Shown in pieces: positions 17,028 to 27,600 of a stretch of 47,312 nucleotides of DNA. Each line of letters begins with the position of its first letter. Positions within the stretch are counted from its first letter, which is position 1. Made by a program: the position numbers and the translations under genes. Origin of the DNA: an uncultured Flavobacteriaceae bacterium (lineage in GTDB: Bacteria > Bacteroidota > Bacteroidia > Flavobacteriales > Flavobacteriaceae); the NCBI GenBank assembly GCA_947500585.1, contig CANMSN010000022.1, positions 1-47,312 of the forward strand, in the 5' to 3' direction. The notes beneath the pieces were generated by a model. The model was not told the DNA's origin. It saw nothing but the letters and a program-made list of their open reading frames with translations, and did no database searches.

Positions 17028-19211
17028 CTAATCTTTTATTTCTGTTAATTGAAAAACAGCACTTTCAAGAGGTCTTCTTAAATCAACCCAAATACCTCTG
17101 TTCATTAATACCTCACCAGAAACTAGCTGATCATCAAAGTTGATTTTTGACTTACCACCCACCATGTTGATTTCTTTTACACGATAGATCGCATTTGGGT
17201 TTAACCCCTTCATTTTTGTAAAATTTCTCTCATACCGCCTATGATGCTCGTGACTATAAACCATAAGTAGAGCCTCTTCTTTGTTTGAAGAAACATAGTT
17301 GATGGCTGCGTATCCATCTATATCATAAGGCGATAGTAAACGGTACAAATCTCCAAACTGGACAATGTGTCGAATGTTCTTGTATAAGGCTATGGCTTCT
17401 TTTGCAAATGTTACTTCTTCTTCCTCCAAATCTTCCGGACGCAATTCCATACCTAATCGACCACCCATGGCTACATCAAAACGGAATTTTAATGAAGTTG
17501 TTCTGTGTGTCTGATGGTTGGGAGATTTTGTTACATGAGCGGCCATGGCAATCGGCGGATAGAAGTGGTTGGTTCCCCATTGGATAAAAAGACGCTGATA
17601 GGGGTCAGTATTGTCACTCGCCCAAAATTCATGGGTATGTCGCATAGAACTGAAATCAATTCGCCCTCCGCCTGAAGCACATGCCTGAAAAATAGTCGAT
17701 GGATACTTTTCTTTTAGTCGAATCAATACATTTTCCAGTCCGTTTGCATAATCTACAAAAAAATGAGACTGCTGATTTTCATTCAAATATTCCGATCCAA
17801 AATTCTGCACATGCCGATTGGCGTCCCATTTAACATAGGCTATGGTTGGGTTTTCAGTCAATATATCATCTACTACTTTAAAAACAAAGTTTTGAACTTC
17901 TGGGTTAGATAAATCCAAAAGCAACTGATTACGCTCAAGAAGCATGGCACGATCGTTCTTTCTTTTCACGATCCAATCTGGATGGTTTTCGGCCAACTCA
18001 CTTTTTGGGTTGACCATTTCGGGTTCTACCCAAATTCCAAATTTCATTTTCTTCTTTTCAGCATATTTCACCAGATCATCAATCCCCTTTGGAAGTTTTT
18101 TCTTGTTTACTTGCCAATCTCCCAAACCAGCACGTGGGTTATTCCTAGGGTACTTATTACCAAACCATCCATCATCAAGAACAAAAATTTCAACACCCAT
18201 TTCTGCAGCTCCATCCATCATCGATTTAAGTCTGTCCGCATCAAAATCAAAATAGGCACCTTCCCAACTGTTCAGCACAATAGGTCTTGGCTGATCTCCA
18301 TCTCTAAGGTTATATTTTCTCGCCCAACGATGTAAATTGATAGATGCCTTGTTCTTTCCCTCATCACTATAGGTAAGAATCATTCGAGGCGTTTCAAATT
18401 TCTCTCCGGGCTTAATCGTATAATTAGATGCAAATGGGTTTATGCCTCCAATCATTTGGCACCTCGCTTGGTCGTCTACTTGAAAAGCAATCCTGTAATT
18501 TCCAGTCCAAGCTAATGCTCCAGCAATAACCTCACCATCATCTTCCTGAGCTCGTGAATTGAGAGCTAGCATAAATGAGGGGTTTTCATATTCTGTAGTT
18601 CTTACTCCTCGTTTGGTTTCTATGGTTTTCACACCATTAGTTAAGGGCTCTTCAACGAAGTTCATTTCATTGGAATGGCTTCCAAAAAAGTGAGACAGGT
18701 AGTAATCTGCTGCTTTGAATCCTATGGCTGAGGAAGCAAATTGAGAAAGCGTAACATCCTTATTTTCCTCGTGAAAAACAGTTGTCCATTCTTCGATTAC
18801 ATTTTCATTAGCATAGGCATTGAAATACAAATCGACAAAAAACGCCTTCTTTTCATCTTTTAAATGAATCACAGTTGTTTGGACATTCCCATAAACCTTT
18901 TGTTCATGAGAAGTATAAAATAAATCAGTGGCCATAGTTCCGTCAGCATGTGTAGCCATTAGTGCTACTTCGTCTGATTGTCCATTACCAAAGCTAGGAT
19001 ACGCTTCATTATACACAACAGCCATGTTCTGCAATCCTTGGGTGTTCTGTATTTTCAGTCCATAATGCGTTTGAAATAGTTTCTTGTTTTTTGCTACTTG
19101 AAAAATCAAAGAGTTCTGATTGGTTTGAACATGGATTAACTGAGCAAATAGATTTCCTTCTATCAGAAAGAAGACCATTAGAAATACGAGTATGCTTTTA
19201 ATATTATTCAT
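17028..19211 (-). CDS. GH36 alpha-galactosidase
   Basis: A 727-residue enzyme with a Sec signal peptide (to about 24, NLFAQ), so probably periplasmic. GH36 landmarks: PIVLNSWEGAYFDFDADRL (about 310-328), FVLDDGWFG (343-351), FGIWVEPEMVNPKSEL (391-406), the nucleophile motif YVKWDANR (Asp463), CASGGGRIDF (511-520), and the acid/base motif WASDNTDP (Asp533). The MAAHV and RFDVAMGGRLGMEL segments complete the family pattern. It hydrolyses terminal alpha-D-galactosides (or possibly alpha-GalNAc) with retention. It lies 2 bp after the GH97-sulfatase gene, so both are co-translated. This supports alpha-galactose in the PUL substrate. Confidence 0.92.
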   Translation of the reverse strand: MNNIKSILVFLMVFFLIEGNLFAQLIHVQTNQNSLIFQVAKNKKLFQTHYGLKIQNTQGLQNMAVVYNEAYPSFGNGQSDEVALMATHADGTMATDLFYTSHEQKVYGNVQTTVIHLKDEKKAFFVDLYFNAYANENVIEEWTTVFHEENKDVTLSQFASSAIGFKAADYYLSHFFGSHSNEMNFVEEPLTNGVKTIETKRGVRTTEYENPSFMLALNSRAQEDDGEVIAGALAWTGNYRIAFQVDDQARCQMIGGINPFASNYTIKPGEKFETPRMILTYSDEGKNKASINLHRWARKYNLRDGDQPRPIVLNSWEGAYFDFDADRLKSMMDGAAEMGVEIFVLDDGWFGNKYPRNNPRAGLGDWQVNKKKLPKGIDDLVKYAEKKKMKFGIWVEPEMVNPKSELAENHPDWIVKRKNDRAMLLERNQLLLDLSNPEVQNFVFKVVDDILTENPTIAYVKWDANRHVQNFGSEYLNENQQSHFFVDYANGLENVLIRLKEKYPSTIFQACASGGGRIDFSSMRHTHEFWASDNTDPYQRLFIQWGTNHFYPPIAMAAHVTKSPNHQTHRTTSLKFRFDVAMGGRLGMELRPEDLEEEEVTFAKEAIALYKNIRHIVQFGDLYRLLSPYDIDGYAAINYVSSNKEEALLMVYSHEHHRRYERNFTKMKGLNPNAIYRVKEINMVGGKSKINFDDQLVSGEVLMNRGIWVDLRRPLESAVFQLTEIKD

Positions 19212-19213
19212 TA

Positions 19214-22200
19214 TTATTCTTTTATTTTTTTGGGATTGAAAACTGGGTTGAGTTTATTTGGAACAGGTGCTTCGACGGCTGTTGTCCAAGCTTTCAATTC
19301 TGCCAATAGCTGTGCTGCGATTTCTGGTTGCTCTTCAGAAAGATCTTTCGATTCTCCCATATCATTTACTACATCAAACAATTTGACTGACTGATCTTCA
19401 TAGTAATAAATCAACTTATACTTCCCACGACGAATTACAGTAGCTGGCACACCACGCCAATAAGGTAGATTTGTACCAAAAACTGGAAAAGTGCCAGGGT
19501 GAACTCCATGATCTATATTCGCATAGAGCGGAAAGTGCCAGAAAATGGCACGATCAGAAATATCTTTACCTTTTATTAATGGCAGAAGTGATACCCCATC
19601 AACTGGATACTTACTCTGTGTTAGCGATGTACCAGAGAGTTCAGCGAACGTTGGAAGGTAGTCCACAAAAGTGATTGGCGTATCATTGGTAGACCCTGCT
19701 TCAATCTTTTCAGGCCACACCATACACGTGGGTATTCGAATACCTCCTTCAAACAAGGTTCCTTTGTACCCGTATAAAGGCAAGTTGTTGGTAGCATCTG
19801 GATAGCCACCATTGTCTGAGGTAAAAATAAATAAGGTATTTTCTTCAAGACCTAGTGCTTGCAACTCGGCTCGTAAGCGTCCGACAGATTTATCGACAGC
19901 TTCCACCATTGCTGCATATACAGGATTAAAGTCCGCTCCTGTCTGTACTTTTTTTGCTTTGTATTTTTCAATAACCAGAGAATCCGCTACCAGCGGTTTA
20001 TGTACCTCATGATGGGACAGATAAAGGAAAAAAGGACTATCCTTGTTTTTACGAATGAATTTAATTCCTCCATCGGTTAGTTTTTTCGCAGAATCCTTAT
20101 CTCTCCAGCCGTTTTCAACATCTTCGCTGATATCAAAACCCTGCTTGTTGCTACCTACATGCCACTTACCGTATCTTCCAGTTATATAACCAGAAGGCTT
20201 CAATACCTTAGCCAATGAATTGATATCTGGCTCTAAATCACCTATGGCCTGAAACCAGTCATAACTATCATTTTTAACCTCCCGATTAGGTACTGCCAGC
20301 TTCATATATTCCAATTTACCTCTTGAACGATTTCCTGGGTGATAGATGTTGTGCCTCGGAGAATACATGCCAGAAATCAGGCAAGCCCGTGATGGCGAGC
20401 AGACCGAAGCACCAGAATACGCATGATTAAAGCGCATACCATCCTCTGCTAATTTATCTATGTTTGGTGTTTCAAAATGCTTTTGTCCATTGTAACCTAC
20501 ATCTGCCCAAGCCATATCGTCAGCGATAACAAAAACAATATTTGGCGTTGAACGACGGTTAGCTGTTTTTTTCACTGGACGGATAATCATGGCATGACCG
20601 CCACCCAGTGCCATTTTAACCGGGATAAGATCATTCTTTTTCACCATCGATTTGGTAATGGTATATGCTTCTGGGTTTTTGACTCCATGAGTATCTTCTG
20701 AATCCTGATATATAGTTGCTTCATAGGTAGTATCCGGTTTTAGGAAATCTAACTCTAATGAAAGGGTACGTTCTTGTTGATTATTAACTGTCGCCACATA
20801 CCAGTTATCGCCAGAACACCGAGCCATGCTAATATACTCTCCCATTTTTGACTGTAACACACGCGTATCGTCCCAGGTCACTGGCATGGTTTTAAGGTAT
20901 TCAAAGAGGTCGGCTTTTTTTAAATATTCTTCTGGTGCATCTGGAAGTGAAATTAGCCCAGAATAGGCCACCATCGTTCGGGCTACCTCACTGACGACTG
21001 TGGAAATATAACTATCGCGAATTCTTGGTCCTTTACTTCGTTCACCGGCATTGATGCTATTGATACCAAAATTGCCATTCGCCTGATCGAGTGGAGCAAC
21101 CAGTGCATTGGTCATTGCCATTTTAATAAATGTTTCTGGAGTAAAAGCCTTCCTGCAATCTTGCTGAGCATGGCAATATTCATAGGTGATTAGGTTAGGC
21201 ATGGTTCGTTCTGCCCCAGCCATTCCAACTGGTCGGTCATGAAAATTGGCCAATAGTTTATTTGCAGCGGCTTCTTTAATAGCGTACCGCATTAATTCTG
21301 CATCATTACCTATAATTCCATGTTTAATACCAGCCGCTCCTTTTTCAGCATATTTACTAAATAGTTTATCTCGTTCAAGAAACACACTGTTTCTTATATC
21401 GTAGTACAGCATCAGTTTAATACCCTTTTCTTTCGAATAGTCAAATATAGTATTGATTTCATCTTCTTTCTTTGACCAACCAGCATCAATATTCAGCCAT
21501 TCGAATCCTTGATCTGCCGAAAAATCAATGAAATGTCGTAAACTTTCCTCATCGATACCATACTTGAATTCACCATTATTATATCCACGAATCCTCCAGT
21601 CCCAAAGTCCTTTACCTGGTTTAATCCAACTTACATCTTCCAGTTGACATGGAGCTGCTAAATTCAGAACAATAGTATTTTCCAGAAAATCACCTAAGGT
21701 TTCACCTATAAGAATTACACGCCATGGTGTGACATGCCCTTTACCCATAGATATAGCCCTACTTGTACTTCGAGCTCCTGTTGTTTTTTTGTTATAACTT
21801 ATTTTTACTTCTTCAAATCCATTTGCAGTGAATAAGTCAGATTCCATCAAGGCCATAGTAGGTCCATTAGGATTCTCAACCATTAGCGGAATCTGGATCT
21901 TTTCTAATTCATAGAGTTTTAAGGGACCTATAACTCCTTTCTCTCCTTCGGGTGTATAATAGCGAACATCACCGACAATGTTATAATCACTATTAAATGT
22001 AATTTCTTTATCCTTGGATGCATCAGACATTACAAATCGAAATCCAAAACCGGTATCAAATACGCGACAAAGAAACGTAATAGGGATTCTGTTAGCTGTT
22101 AGTGAAAGTTTCAGTTCATTATGATGATCTTGGATGGTACTGAATTGTCCCCAAACAGGCTGCCAACTTTTTTTGTTCTTCTTGATTGAATGGTTCTTTA

Positions 22201-22426
22201 CCATCATTTTAGCACCTTCAAAAACTTCAATTGCAGAGGAAACAACAATCGGTATTCCGTCTTTGGAAACTGTGTAGAAAAGTGTTCTTTTTTTCAGCTC
22301 AAAGGAAACCGAAACCTGTCCATCTGGAGAATTGACTGTGTATTCTTTAGCAAAAATATTAGGTGCTAGGGTTATAAAAAACAAAAATATCAGAATACTT
22401 TTATTGAATTTTATTTTTTGATTCAT
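19214..22426 (-). CDS. Two-domain enzyme: GH97 glycosidase fused to an S1 sulfatase
   Basis: A single uninterrupted 1070-residue protein with a Sec signal peptide (to about 26). Residues about 30-615 are a complete GH97: N-terminal beta-sandwich (SWQPVWGQFSTIQDHHNEL), barrel (IKPGKGLWDWRIRGYN, LNIDAGWSKK, LMLYYDIRN, NFHDRP, RTMPNLITYEYCHAQQ) and C-terminal beta domain ending GGGHAMIIRP. Residues about 628-1060 are a complete S1 sulfatase: NIVFVIADDMAWADVG (metal Asp636/637), CSPSR with the formylglycine Cys676, GKWHVG (754-759), HHEVHKP and TSDNGG (869-874). The linker is only about 12 residues (KKTANRRSTP). GH97 enzymes cleave alpha-glucosides or alpha-galactosides; the sulfatase would remove a sulfate ester from the same or neighbouring sugar. 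A start with its own signal and lengths near those of free enzymes argue for a genuine fusion. Confidence 0.92.
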   Translation of the reverse strand: MNQKIKFNKSILIFLFFITLAPNIFAKEYTVNSPDGQVSVSFELKKRTLFYTVSKDGIPIVVSSAIEVFEGAKMMVKNHSIKKNKKSWQPVWGQFSTIQDHHNELKLSLTANRIPITFLCRVFDTGFGFRFVMSDASKDKEITFNSDYNIVGDVRYYTPEGEKGVIGPLKLYELEKIQIPLMVENPNGPTMALMESDLFTANGFEEVKISYNKKTTGARSTSRAISMGKGHVTPWRVILIGETLGDFLENTIVLNLAAPCQLEDVSWIKPGKGLWDWRIRGYNNGEFKYGIDEESLRHFIDFSADQGFEWLNIDAGWSKKEDEINTIFDYSKEKGIKLMLYYDIRNSVFLERDKLFSKYAEKGAAGIKHGIIGNDAELMRYAIKEAAANKLLANFHDRPVGMAGAERTMPNLITYEYCHAQQDCRKAFTPETFIKMAMTNALVAPLDQANGNFGINSINAGERSKGPRIRDSYISTVVSEVARTMVAYSGLISLPDAPEEYLKKADLFEYLKTMPVTWDDTRVLQSKMGEYISMARCSGDNWYVATVNNQQERTLSLELDFLKPDTTYEATIYQDSEDTHGVKNPEAYTITKSMVKKNDLIPVKMALGGGHAMIIRPVKKTANRRSTPNIVFVIADDMAWADVGYNGQKHFETPNIDKLAEDGMRFNHAYSGASVCSPSRACLISGMYSPRHNIYHPGNRSRGKLEYMKLAVPNREVKNDSYDWFQAIGDLEPDINSLAKVLKPSGYITGRYGKWHVGSNKQGFDISEDVENGWRDKDSAKKLTDGGIKFIRKNKDSPFFLYLSHHEVHKPLVADSLVIEKYKAKKVQTGADFNPVYAAMVEAVDKSVGRLRAELQALGLEENTLFIFTSDNGGYPDATNNLPLYGYKGTLFEGGIRIPTCMVWPEKIEAGSTNDTPITFVDYLPTFAELSGTSLTQSKYPVDGVSLLPLIKGKDISDRAIFWHFPLYANIDHGVHPGTFPVFGTNLPYWRGVPATVIRRGKYKLIYYYEDQSVKLFDVVNDMGESKDLSEEQPEIAAQLLAELKAWTTAVEAPVPNKLNPVFNPKKIKE

Positions 22427-22806
22427 AGTAATTTTGGACTTGCAATAAAAAAGTAAGTGGTTAATTATTTGGGGTGAGCGATTATTTTAGTATTAAATAT
22501 TTATAATTCAAATTGACTAATAAATTTCATTCCTAATTCGGAGTATCTTCTATTTTTAATATATTAAGTTTCTAACCATTTGAAGATTAATAATTCAACT
22601 TAATATCTGGACTTTCAACAAATAGTTAGCTCTCATGATTCTAGCTACTCTAAATCTTGAAAAATATTTACCTCGCCTAAGTTGCTCTAATTCTTTAACT
22701 AGAGTCATAGTTTCTTTCCTTTCTCAATAAAAATATTCGGATTGTACCATAATTAATTATGGTACAATCACAGAATATCTCATAAACTAAATTATAAAAC
22801 TAATTA
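22427..22806. other. 380-bp gap between susD and the GH97-sulfatase gene
   Basis: This is the longest gap inside the PUL and contains no coding frame. Its susD-proximal end holds the strong palindrome listed separately. I see no TTTG / TAnnTTTG promoter on the minus strand, so the downstream enzymes are probably reached by readthrough or by a non-consensus promoter. Confidence 0.5.
22733..22778 (-). terminator. Strong palindromic hairpin after susD, terminator or attenuator
   Basis: A perfect 30-bp palindrome occupies 22740-22769 (arm GATTGTACCATAATT, no spacer). It is flanked by a further pairing ATATTC (22733-22738) / GAATAT (22773-22778), giving about 21 base pairs in all. It lies 29 bases beyond the susD stop codon. 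On the minus strand it is followed by an AT-rich tract (ATATTTTTATT). It would act as a partial terminator or as a 3'-end barrier that keeps susCD mRNA more abundant than the downstream enzyme mRNA. Confidence 0.7.
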
Positions 22807-24648
22807 TTATTCATATCCAGGGTTTTGTAAAATCACATCATTACTACTGATTTCTGAAAAAGGAATTGGAAGATAATAATGCCAATCATCAAAGTTTCTT
22901 TGTATGCGTTCTGAATCTACTGTTCGGAACTCATATGTATCATTTGCTACATCAAACGTAAAATTAACTCCTAAATAATTTCTTGAAAAAGGAACTTTTG
23001 CCTCTCTCCATCTTTTAAGATCCCAATATCTGTGTCTCTCAAATAATAATTCCACCCTTCTTTCTTGCATAATTGCATCCATAGTTAAGGCTGGAGCTAA
23101 AGGTAAACCTACTCTATTTCTAATCGCATTTAAAGCAGCGAGTCCATCAGCATTTTGTCCTAGCCCTAAAGCGGCTTCTGCATAATTTAGATATACTTCG
23201 CTAATTCTAAAGATATGGATTGGGTCTACACCAGTATCAGCTATAATAGCAGGGTTTTCTCTGTTGGCTGGTTTGTAGATATGCAATGCCGTATTGATGT
23301 GGTTCTGATTAGGTCCAGAACCAGGCACACCTGCTGCTGCTGCTGCTACAGGATCTACCACTTGATCGTGAGAGTAAGATACGTTATCTCCAACCATCAT
23401 ACCCGGAATTGCAATATTCGCTTCAAAACGAGGGTCTTTACCTCCCCAAAGTGCGTCTAAATCATGAAAAACGCCATCAAGGTTATCTAGAAACAAGTTT
23501 GATCCGTTGTTTGGATAACCCGCAGGTAATTGATCTCCTGACGTACCATCTGTATATTCAAACCATGTGGTGGTTTCAATATTAGCACCAACTGCCGCTC
23601 CCCAAGTTGTATGATCGCTTGATGCTCTTGGCAATAAGTAAAAATCATACTCGTTAGATATTGATTCTTGACCAGAATACTCCATCCTCATAATATTTTC
23701 AGTATTTACTGCTTGTCCCACGGTAATAAAAATCTGTCTGTATTGCTCTGTTGTACTTCCAGGCATCAATGCAAAAGGCGATTCTCCAGTTCCGTAAGGC
23801 ACTGGTAAAAGCCTTTCACTTGCATCTATAGAAGCCTGATAAAAACGTTGCGCTTCTGAAGTATTGATGCCTACTAACCCATTTGCATCTTGTAATGGAA
23901 GTTTTGAGTTATTTGCTGCAATACTTCCAGCATATAGCATGGCTCTACTTTTTAAAGTTAAAGCAGCCCAGTGCGAAGCTCTGCTTGGATGTACTGATTT
24001 ACCCTCTAATAGTGCAATGGAACGATCTAATTCTTCCGCTACAAAATCATAAACCTCAACTTCTGTACTTCTTGCTACTTGTAACTCTTCAAATGGTAGC
24101 GAAACATCTTGTGTTTCTGTTACAATAGGCACACCTCCATAACGTTTTGCCAACTTAAAGTATATATTAGCTCTCAAAAAGTGTAACTGCCCCAGACGTT
24201 CCTCTTTATAGGTGTCATCCAAAGCGCTATTTTCAACACCTATTCCTTCAAGTGCCAGATTAAGATTACGAATGTATTCGTATGCGTCATTCCAAATATG
24301 CAGTACATGATCATCGTTTGTACTATTAGTACGTCCATCAGCATGTCTATATCCTGTAACGGCTCCTGCATTTCCTCTAAATCTACCTTGATCAGATAGT
24401 GATAATAGTGCAAAGGTTGTTGTATTTTGATATGCACGGAAGTTTTCGCCAGAAGGCACTAGCTGTGCGTTATTATACATATCGGCCATAAATGCCTCGA
24501 TGAGTATAACATCTGACCATAAATTATCAGCAGAAAATGCATTTAGTGGTCCTTTGTCGAGTACATCTTCAGTACAAGAAACAAACAATAATACAGTTAT
24601 AAAAAGATTTAATCTTAATTTTATAATGCTAATCAATATTTTTTTCAT
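22807..24648 (-). CDS. SusD-like glycan-binding lipoprotein
   Basis: A 613-residue SusD homologue. The signal and lipobox LFVSC (Cys25) are followed by TEDVLDKGPLNAFSADNLWS. The helical scaffold shows LGQLHFLRANIYFKLAKRYG and VPIVTETQDVSLPFEELQVA. The C-terminal region carries HIFRISEVYLNYAEAALGLG, LNAIRNRVGLPLAP, MQERRVELLFERHRYWDLKR and HYYLPIPFSEI. It sits 11 bp after susC, the normal pair arrangement, and should cap the SusC channel and bind the PUL glycan at the cell surface. Its large size relative to the 498-residue SusD earlier in the window comes from extra loops in the middle (VGDNVSYSHDQVVDP region), typical of polysaccharide-binding SusDs. Confidence 0.94.
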   Translation of the reverse strand: MKKILISIIKLRLNLFITVLLFVSCTEDVLDKGPLNAFSADNLWSDVILIEAFMADMYNNAQLVPSGENFRAYQNTTTFALLSLSDQGRFRGNAGAVTGYRHADGRTNSTNDDHVLHIWNDAYEYIRNLNLALEGIGVENSALDDTYKEERLGQLHFLRANIYFKLAKRYGGVPIVTETQDVSLPFEELQVARSTEVEVYDFVAEELDRSIALLEGKSVHPSRASHWAALTLKSRAMLYAGSIAANNSKLPLQDANGLVGINTSEAQRFYQASIDASERLLPVPYGTGESPFALMPGSTTEQYRQIFITVGQAVNTENIMRMEYSGQESISNEYDFYLLPRASSDHTTWGAAVGANIETTTWFEYTDGTSGDQLPAGYPNNGSNLFLDNLDGVFHDLDALWGGKDPRFEANIAIPGMMVGDNVSYSHDQVVDPVAAAAAGVPGSGPNQNHINTALHIYKPANRENPAIIADTGVDPIHIFRISEVYLNYAEAALGLGQNADGLAALNAIRNRVGLPLAPALTMDAIMQERRVELLFERHRYWDLKRWREAKVPFSRNYLGVNFTFDVANDTYEFRTVDSERIQRNFDDWHYYLPIPFSEISSNDVILQNPGYE

Positions 24649-24659
24649 AATTTTTTTTA

Positions 24660-27600
24660 TTAAAAGGTTAGATTAATACCTAATGTATACGCTTTCTGAT
24701 TAGGGTAAACATTTCTTCCACCGGATTCTGGATCAAATGGATATAAACCCATAGAATCAAACGTAAGCAAGTTAGTACCTGAAACATATAAACGTAGTTT
24801 ACTAGCTCCCATTTTACTAACTACATCACTTGGTATAGTATATCCAATAGCTAAGTTTTTTAAACGAACATATGAAGAGTTAATCCAATATTTATCTAGA
24901 GAAAAATTGTTGGTAGGCCCTATCAAATCAACAGGAAATTCAGCGCCTACACCCTGGTTTTCAGGTGTCCAAATATTATCTGCAAGATAAGCAAAAGGTG
25001 TCCTTGGACCATTTTGTGGAATGTTTAATCCTCTTTCTTCAGCAGTCATTTCCTGATGAAAACCAGCTGCACCTTGCCAAAACATAGTCATATCAAAATT
25101 CTTCCAAGCAAATTCGGTAGATAAGCCAAATTGCCACTCTGGCACATTACTTTTTGCAACAACCACCTGGTCACGATCATCAATAATTCCATCATCATTA
25201 ATGTCTTTAACTTTTATATCTCCGGGACCCAATAGATTATTCTGGCCATTATAGTCTAGGGTTAAGTTATCTATATCATCCTGGGTAAAAAACCCATCAA
25301 ATACATACCCAAATTCTCTGTTTACCCATTGCCCTGATAGTAAACTAATCCTATCTAAATCTACATCACCTTGAGTTATTTCTACTTGATCACCATATTT
25401 TTCTCTAGTCCAAGACACATTACCACGAATATTAAAATTAAGTTCGCCAATTTGATCTCTGTAGGATAAAATAGACTCAAAACCTCTATTATTCATACTT
25501 TCAATGTTTCTCAATGGTTCATCAGAACCTGCAGTAGTTGGTATATTAATATTGGTATTATCTAATGCTAGCAAATCAAATCTTTCTCTATAAAAAACCT
25601 CAAATTCAAACGATAATTTATTTTTCAAAAAACTCATTTCAACACCTGCATTAAATAAATCTGCTTGTTGCCATGTAATAGCAGGGTTTGCAGTACCTAA
25701 TGAACGCAATGCAAGTTGATAATCGCCATCAAAAACATAACCGTTATAAATTGCATTTCCATTGGTGCTAGGTTGAAGTGACCCATTTGGATTGGTAGCT
25801 ATCGGTATAATATTAAAACCTTCAATATAATCATAAACGTTGGCTTCATCGTTACCTAACCTTGCCGCCGAAGCTCTAAATTTAAGCCTGTTAATAAAGT
25901 TTACATTCTCAAAAAAGCCTTCATTAGATGCAATCCAACCAACTGAAAGACCAGGAAAAAAACCTGTTCTGGTAGCCTCAGGAAAATATGAGGATTGATC
26001 GTTTCTAAAAGAAAACTCTAACAGGTATTTTTGATCGTAGTTATAGTTCAACCTTCCCACAAGACCTACTCGCCCATATTCACTTCCTCCAGCTGCGAGT
26101 GTTAAAGCCGTTGGATCTGCAGTGGTAATAAGTAGTAAATTTTCTGTTACAATATTTCCAGTAACTCCAAAGTTCTTATTATTTTGCTCAAATGTTTCAC
26201 GTAATAATAAAGCACCAATATCATGCTTCCCTAATTGAACATTATAATTTGCGCTAAGTTGGGTGGTGAATTGCGAATTTCTGAAATTAAAGTTTCTAAG
26301 TGTCGTAAATTCTGAAACAACTTGTTCTAATAGACCATTATCACCTTGTGCAAACAATGTAATGGGCTTATTTAACTCTTCAATATCTCTAAACTCTTCA
26401 AGGATACCTGCTTTAAAACCAAAAGTAAGTCCTTTTATACCAGGAACTTCAAAATCCAATCCAAAGCCACCATTAAAGATGTCATCTGTTCTATCTTCAT
26501 AGCCTCCTAATTCTCGATTAGTAGTTACTACAGGACTCCATCCATTTGAAGGGTTCACAATTGGATTTAAGCCACCAGGAATATCGATAGGCATTGCTGG
26601 ATGTGCAAAACCAATTGAGAAAAAATCACCTTGATTACCATTTATAGATTCTCGTTCTTCTCTTCTCCAGCCAAAGTTAACCGTAGCTTTAAGGTTTTTA
26701 CTAATTTTTGCATCTAGATTAATTGTGGCATTAAACCTTTTGTAAGCTTCATCGTTGGTTTTCCAGATAGTACCCTGATCTAAAAAACCTAAATTTACAA
26801 AGTATTTTGCCTTTTCTGAACCTCCACTTACACTCAAGCTGTGATTATACATAGGTGTGATGTTTTTAGTAACAGATCGCCACCAATCTGTACCCGGGTT
26901 TGCGCCACTTTCAAGAGCATTAAATCGTTCTGTAGTAATAAAACCACTAGCAGGATTTACATCAGCTGCTGCATCACCACCATCATCTCTTAGTTCCCAA
27001 ATTTTCTTGTATTGCAAGTAATTGGCATACTCTGGAAACGTGGTATTTGTATTCATTGTATAATTAGAATTCAACGTAATTTCTGGTTTTCCAATTTTCC
27101 CGCGTTTTGTAGTTACCAAAACGACACCAGCAGCTGCTCTTACTCCATATACAGCGGCAGAAGCATCTTTCAGTATGGTAATACTTTCTATTTCATTAGG
27201 ATCTAGTTGAACAAAATTTCGAATGAATCCGTCAACTATATAAAGTGGTCTTTCTTCTTGCTGTGGAGGGATTAAATCAGTATTATTATTATTATTAGCT
27301 CCAAACCCTCTAATAAATAAACCAGCAATATCACTACCTGGACGTCCAGTATTTTGATCAACAATTAGACCTGGCAACCTACCGGCAAGTGTTCCAGTAA
27401 CATTACTGGTAGGAACAACAGTGATATCTTTTGTGCTTATAGTAGCAACAGATCCTGTAATATTTGCCTTTTTCTGTGTACCATACCCTACAACAACAAC
27501 TTCATCAAGTGCAGCAGTAGAATCTTCTAAAGATATTTGTATGTTACTTTGACCATTAACTGAAACTTCTTGGGTTTTAAAGCCTAGGTAAGATATAACA

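Noticed and set aside
22740-22769. Palindrome considered as an insertion-sequence end
   Set aside because: No transposase, no target-site duplication and a single copy in the window; a hairpin in the susD 3' region explains it better.
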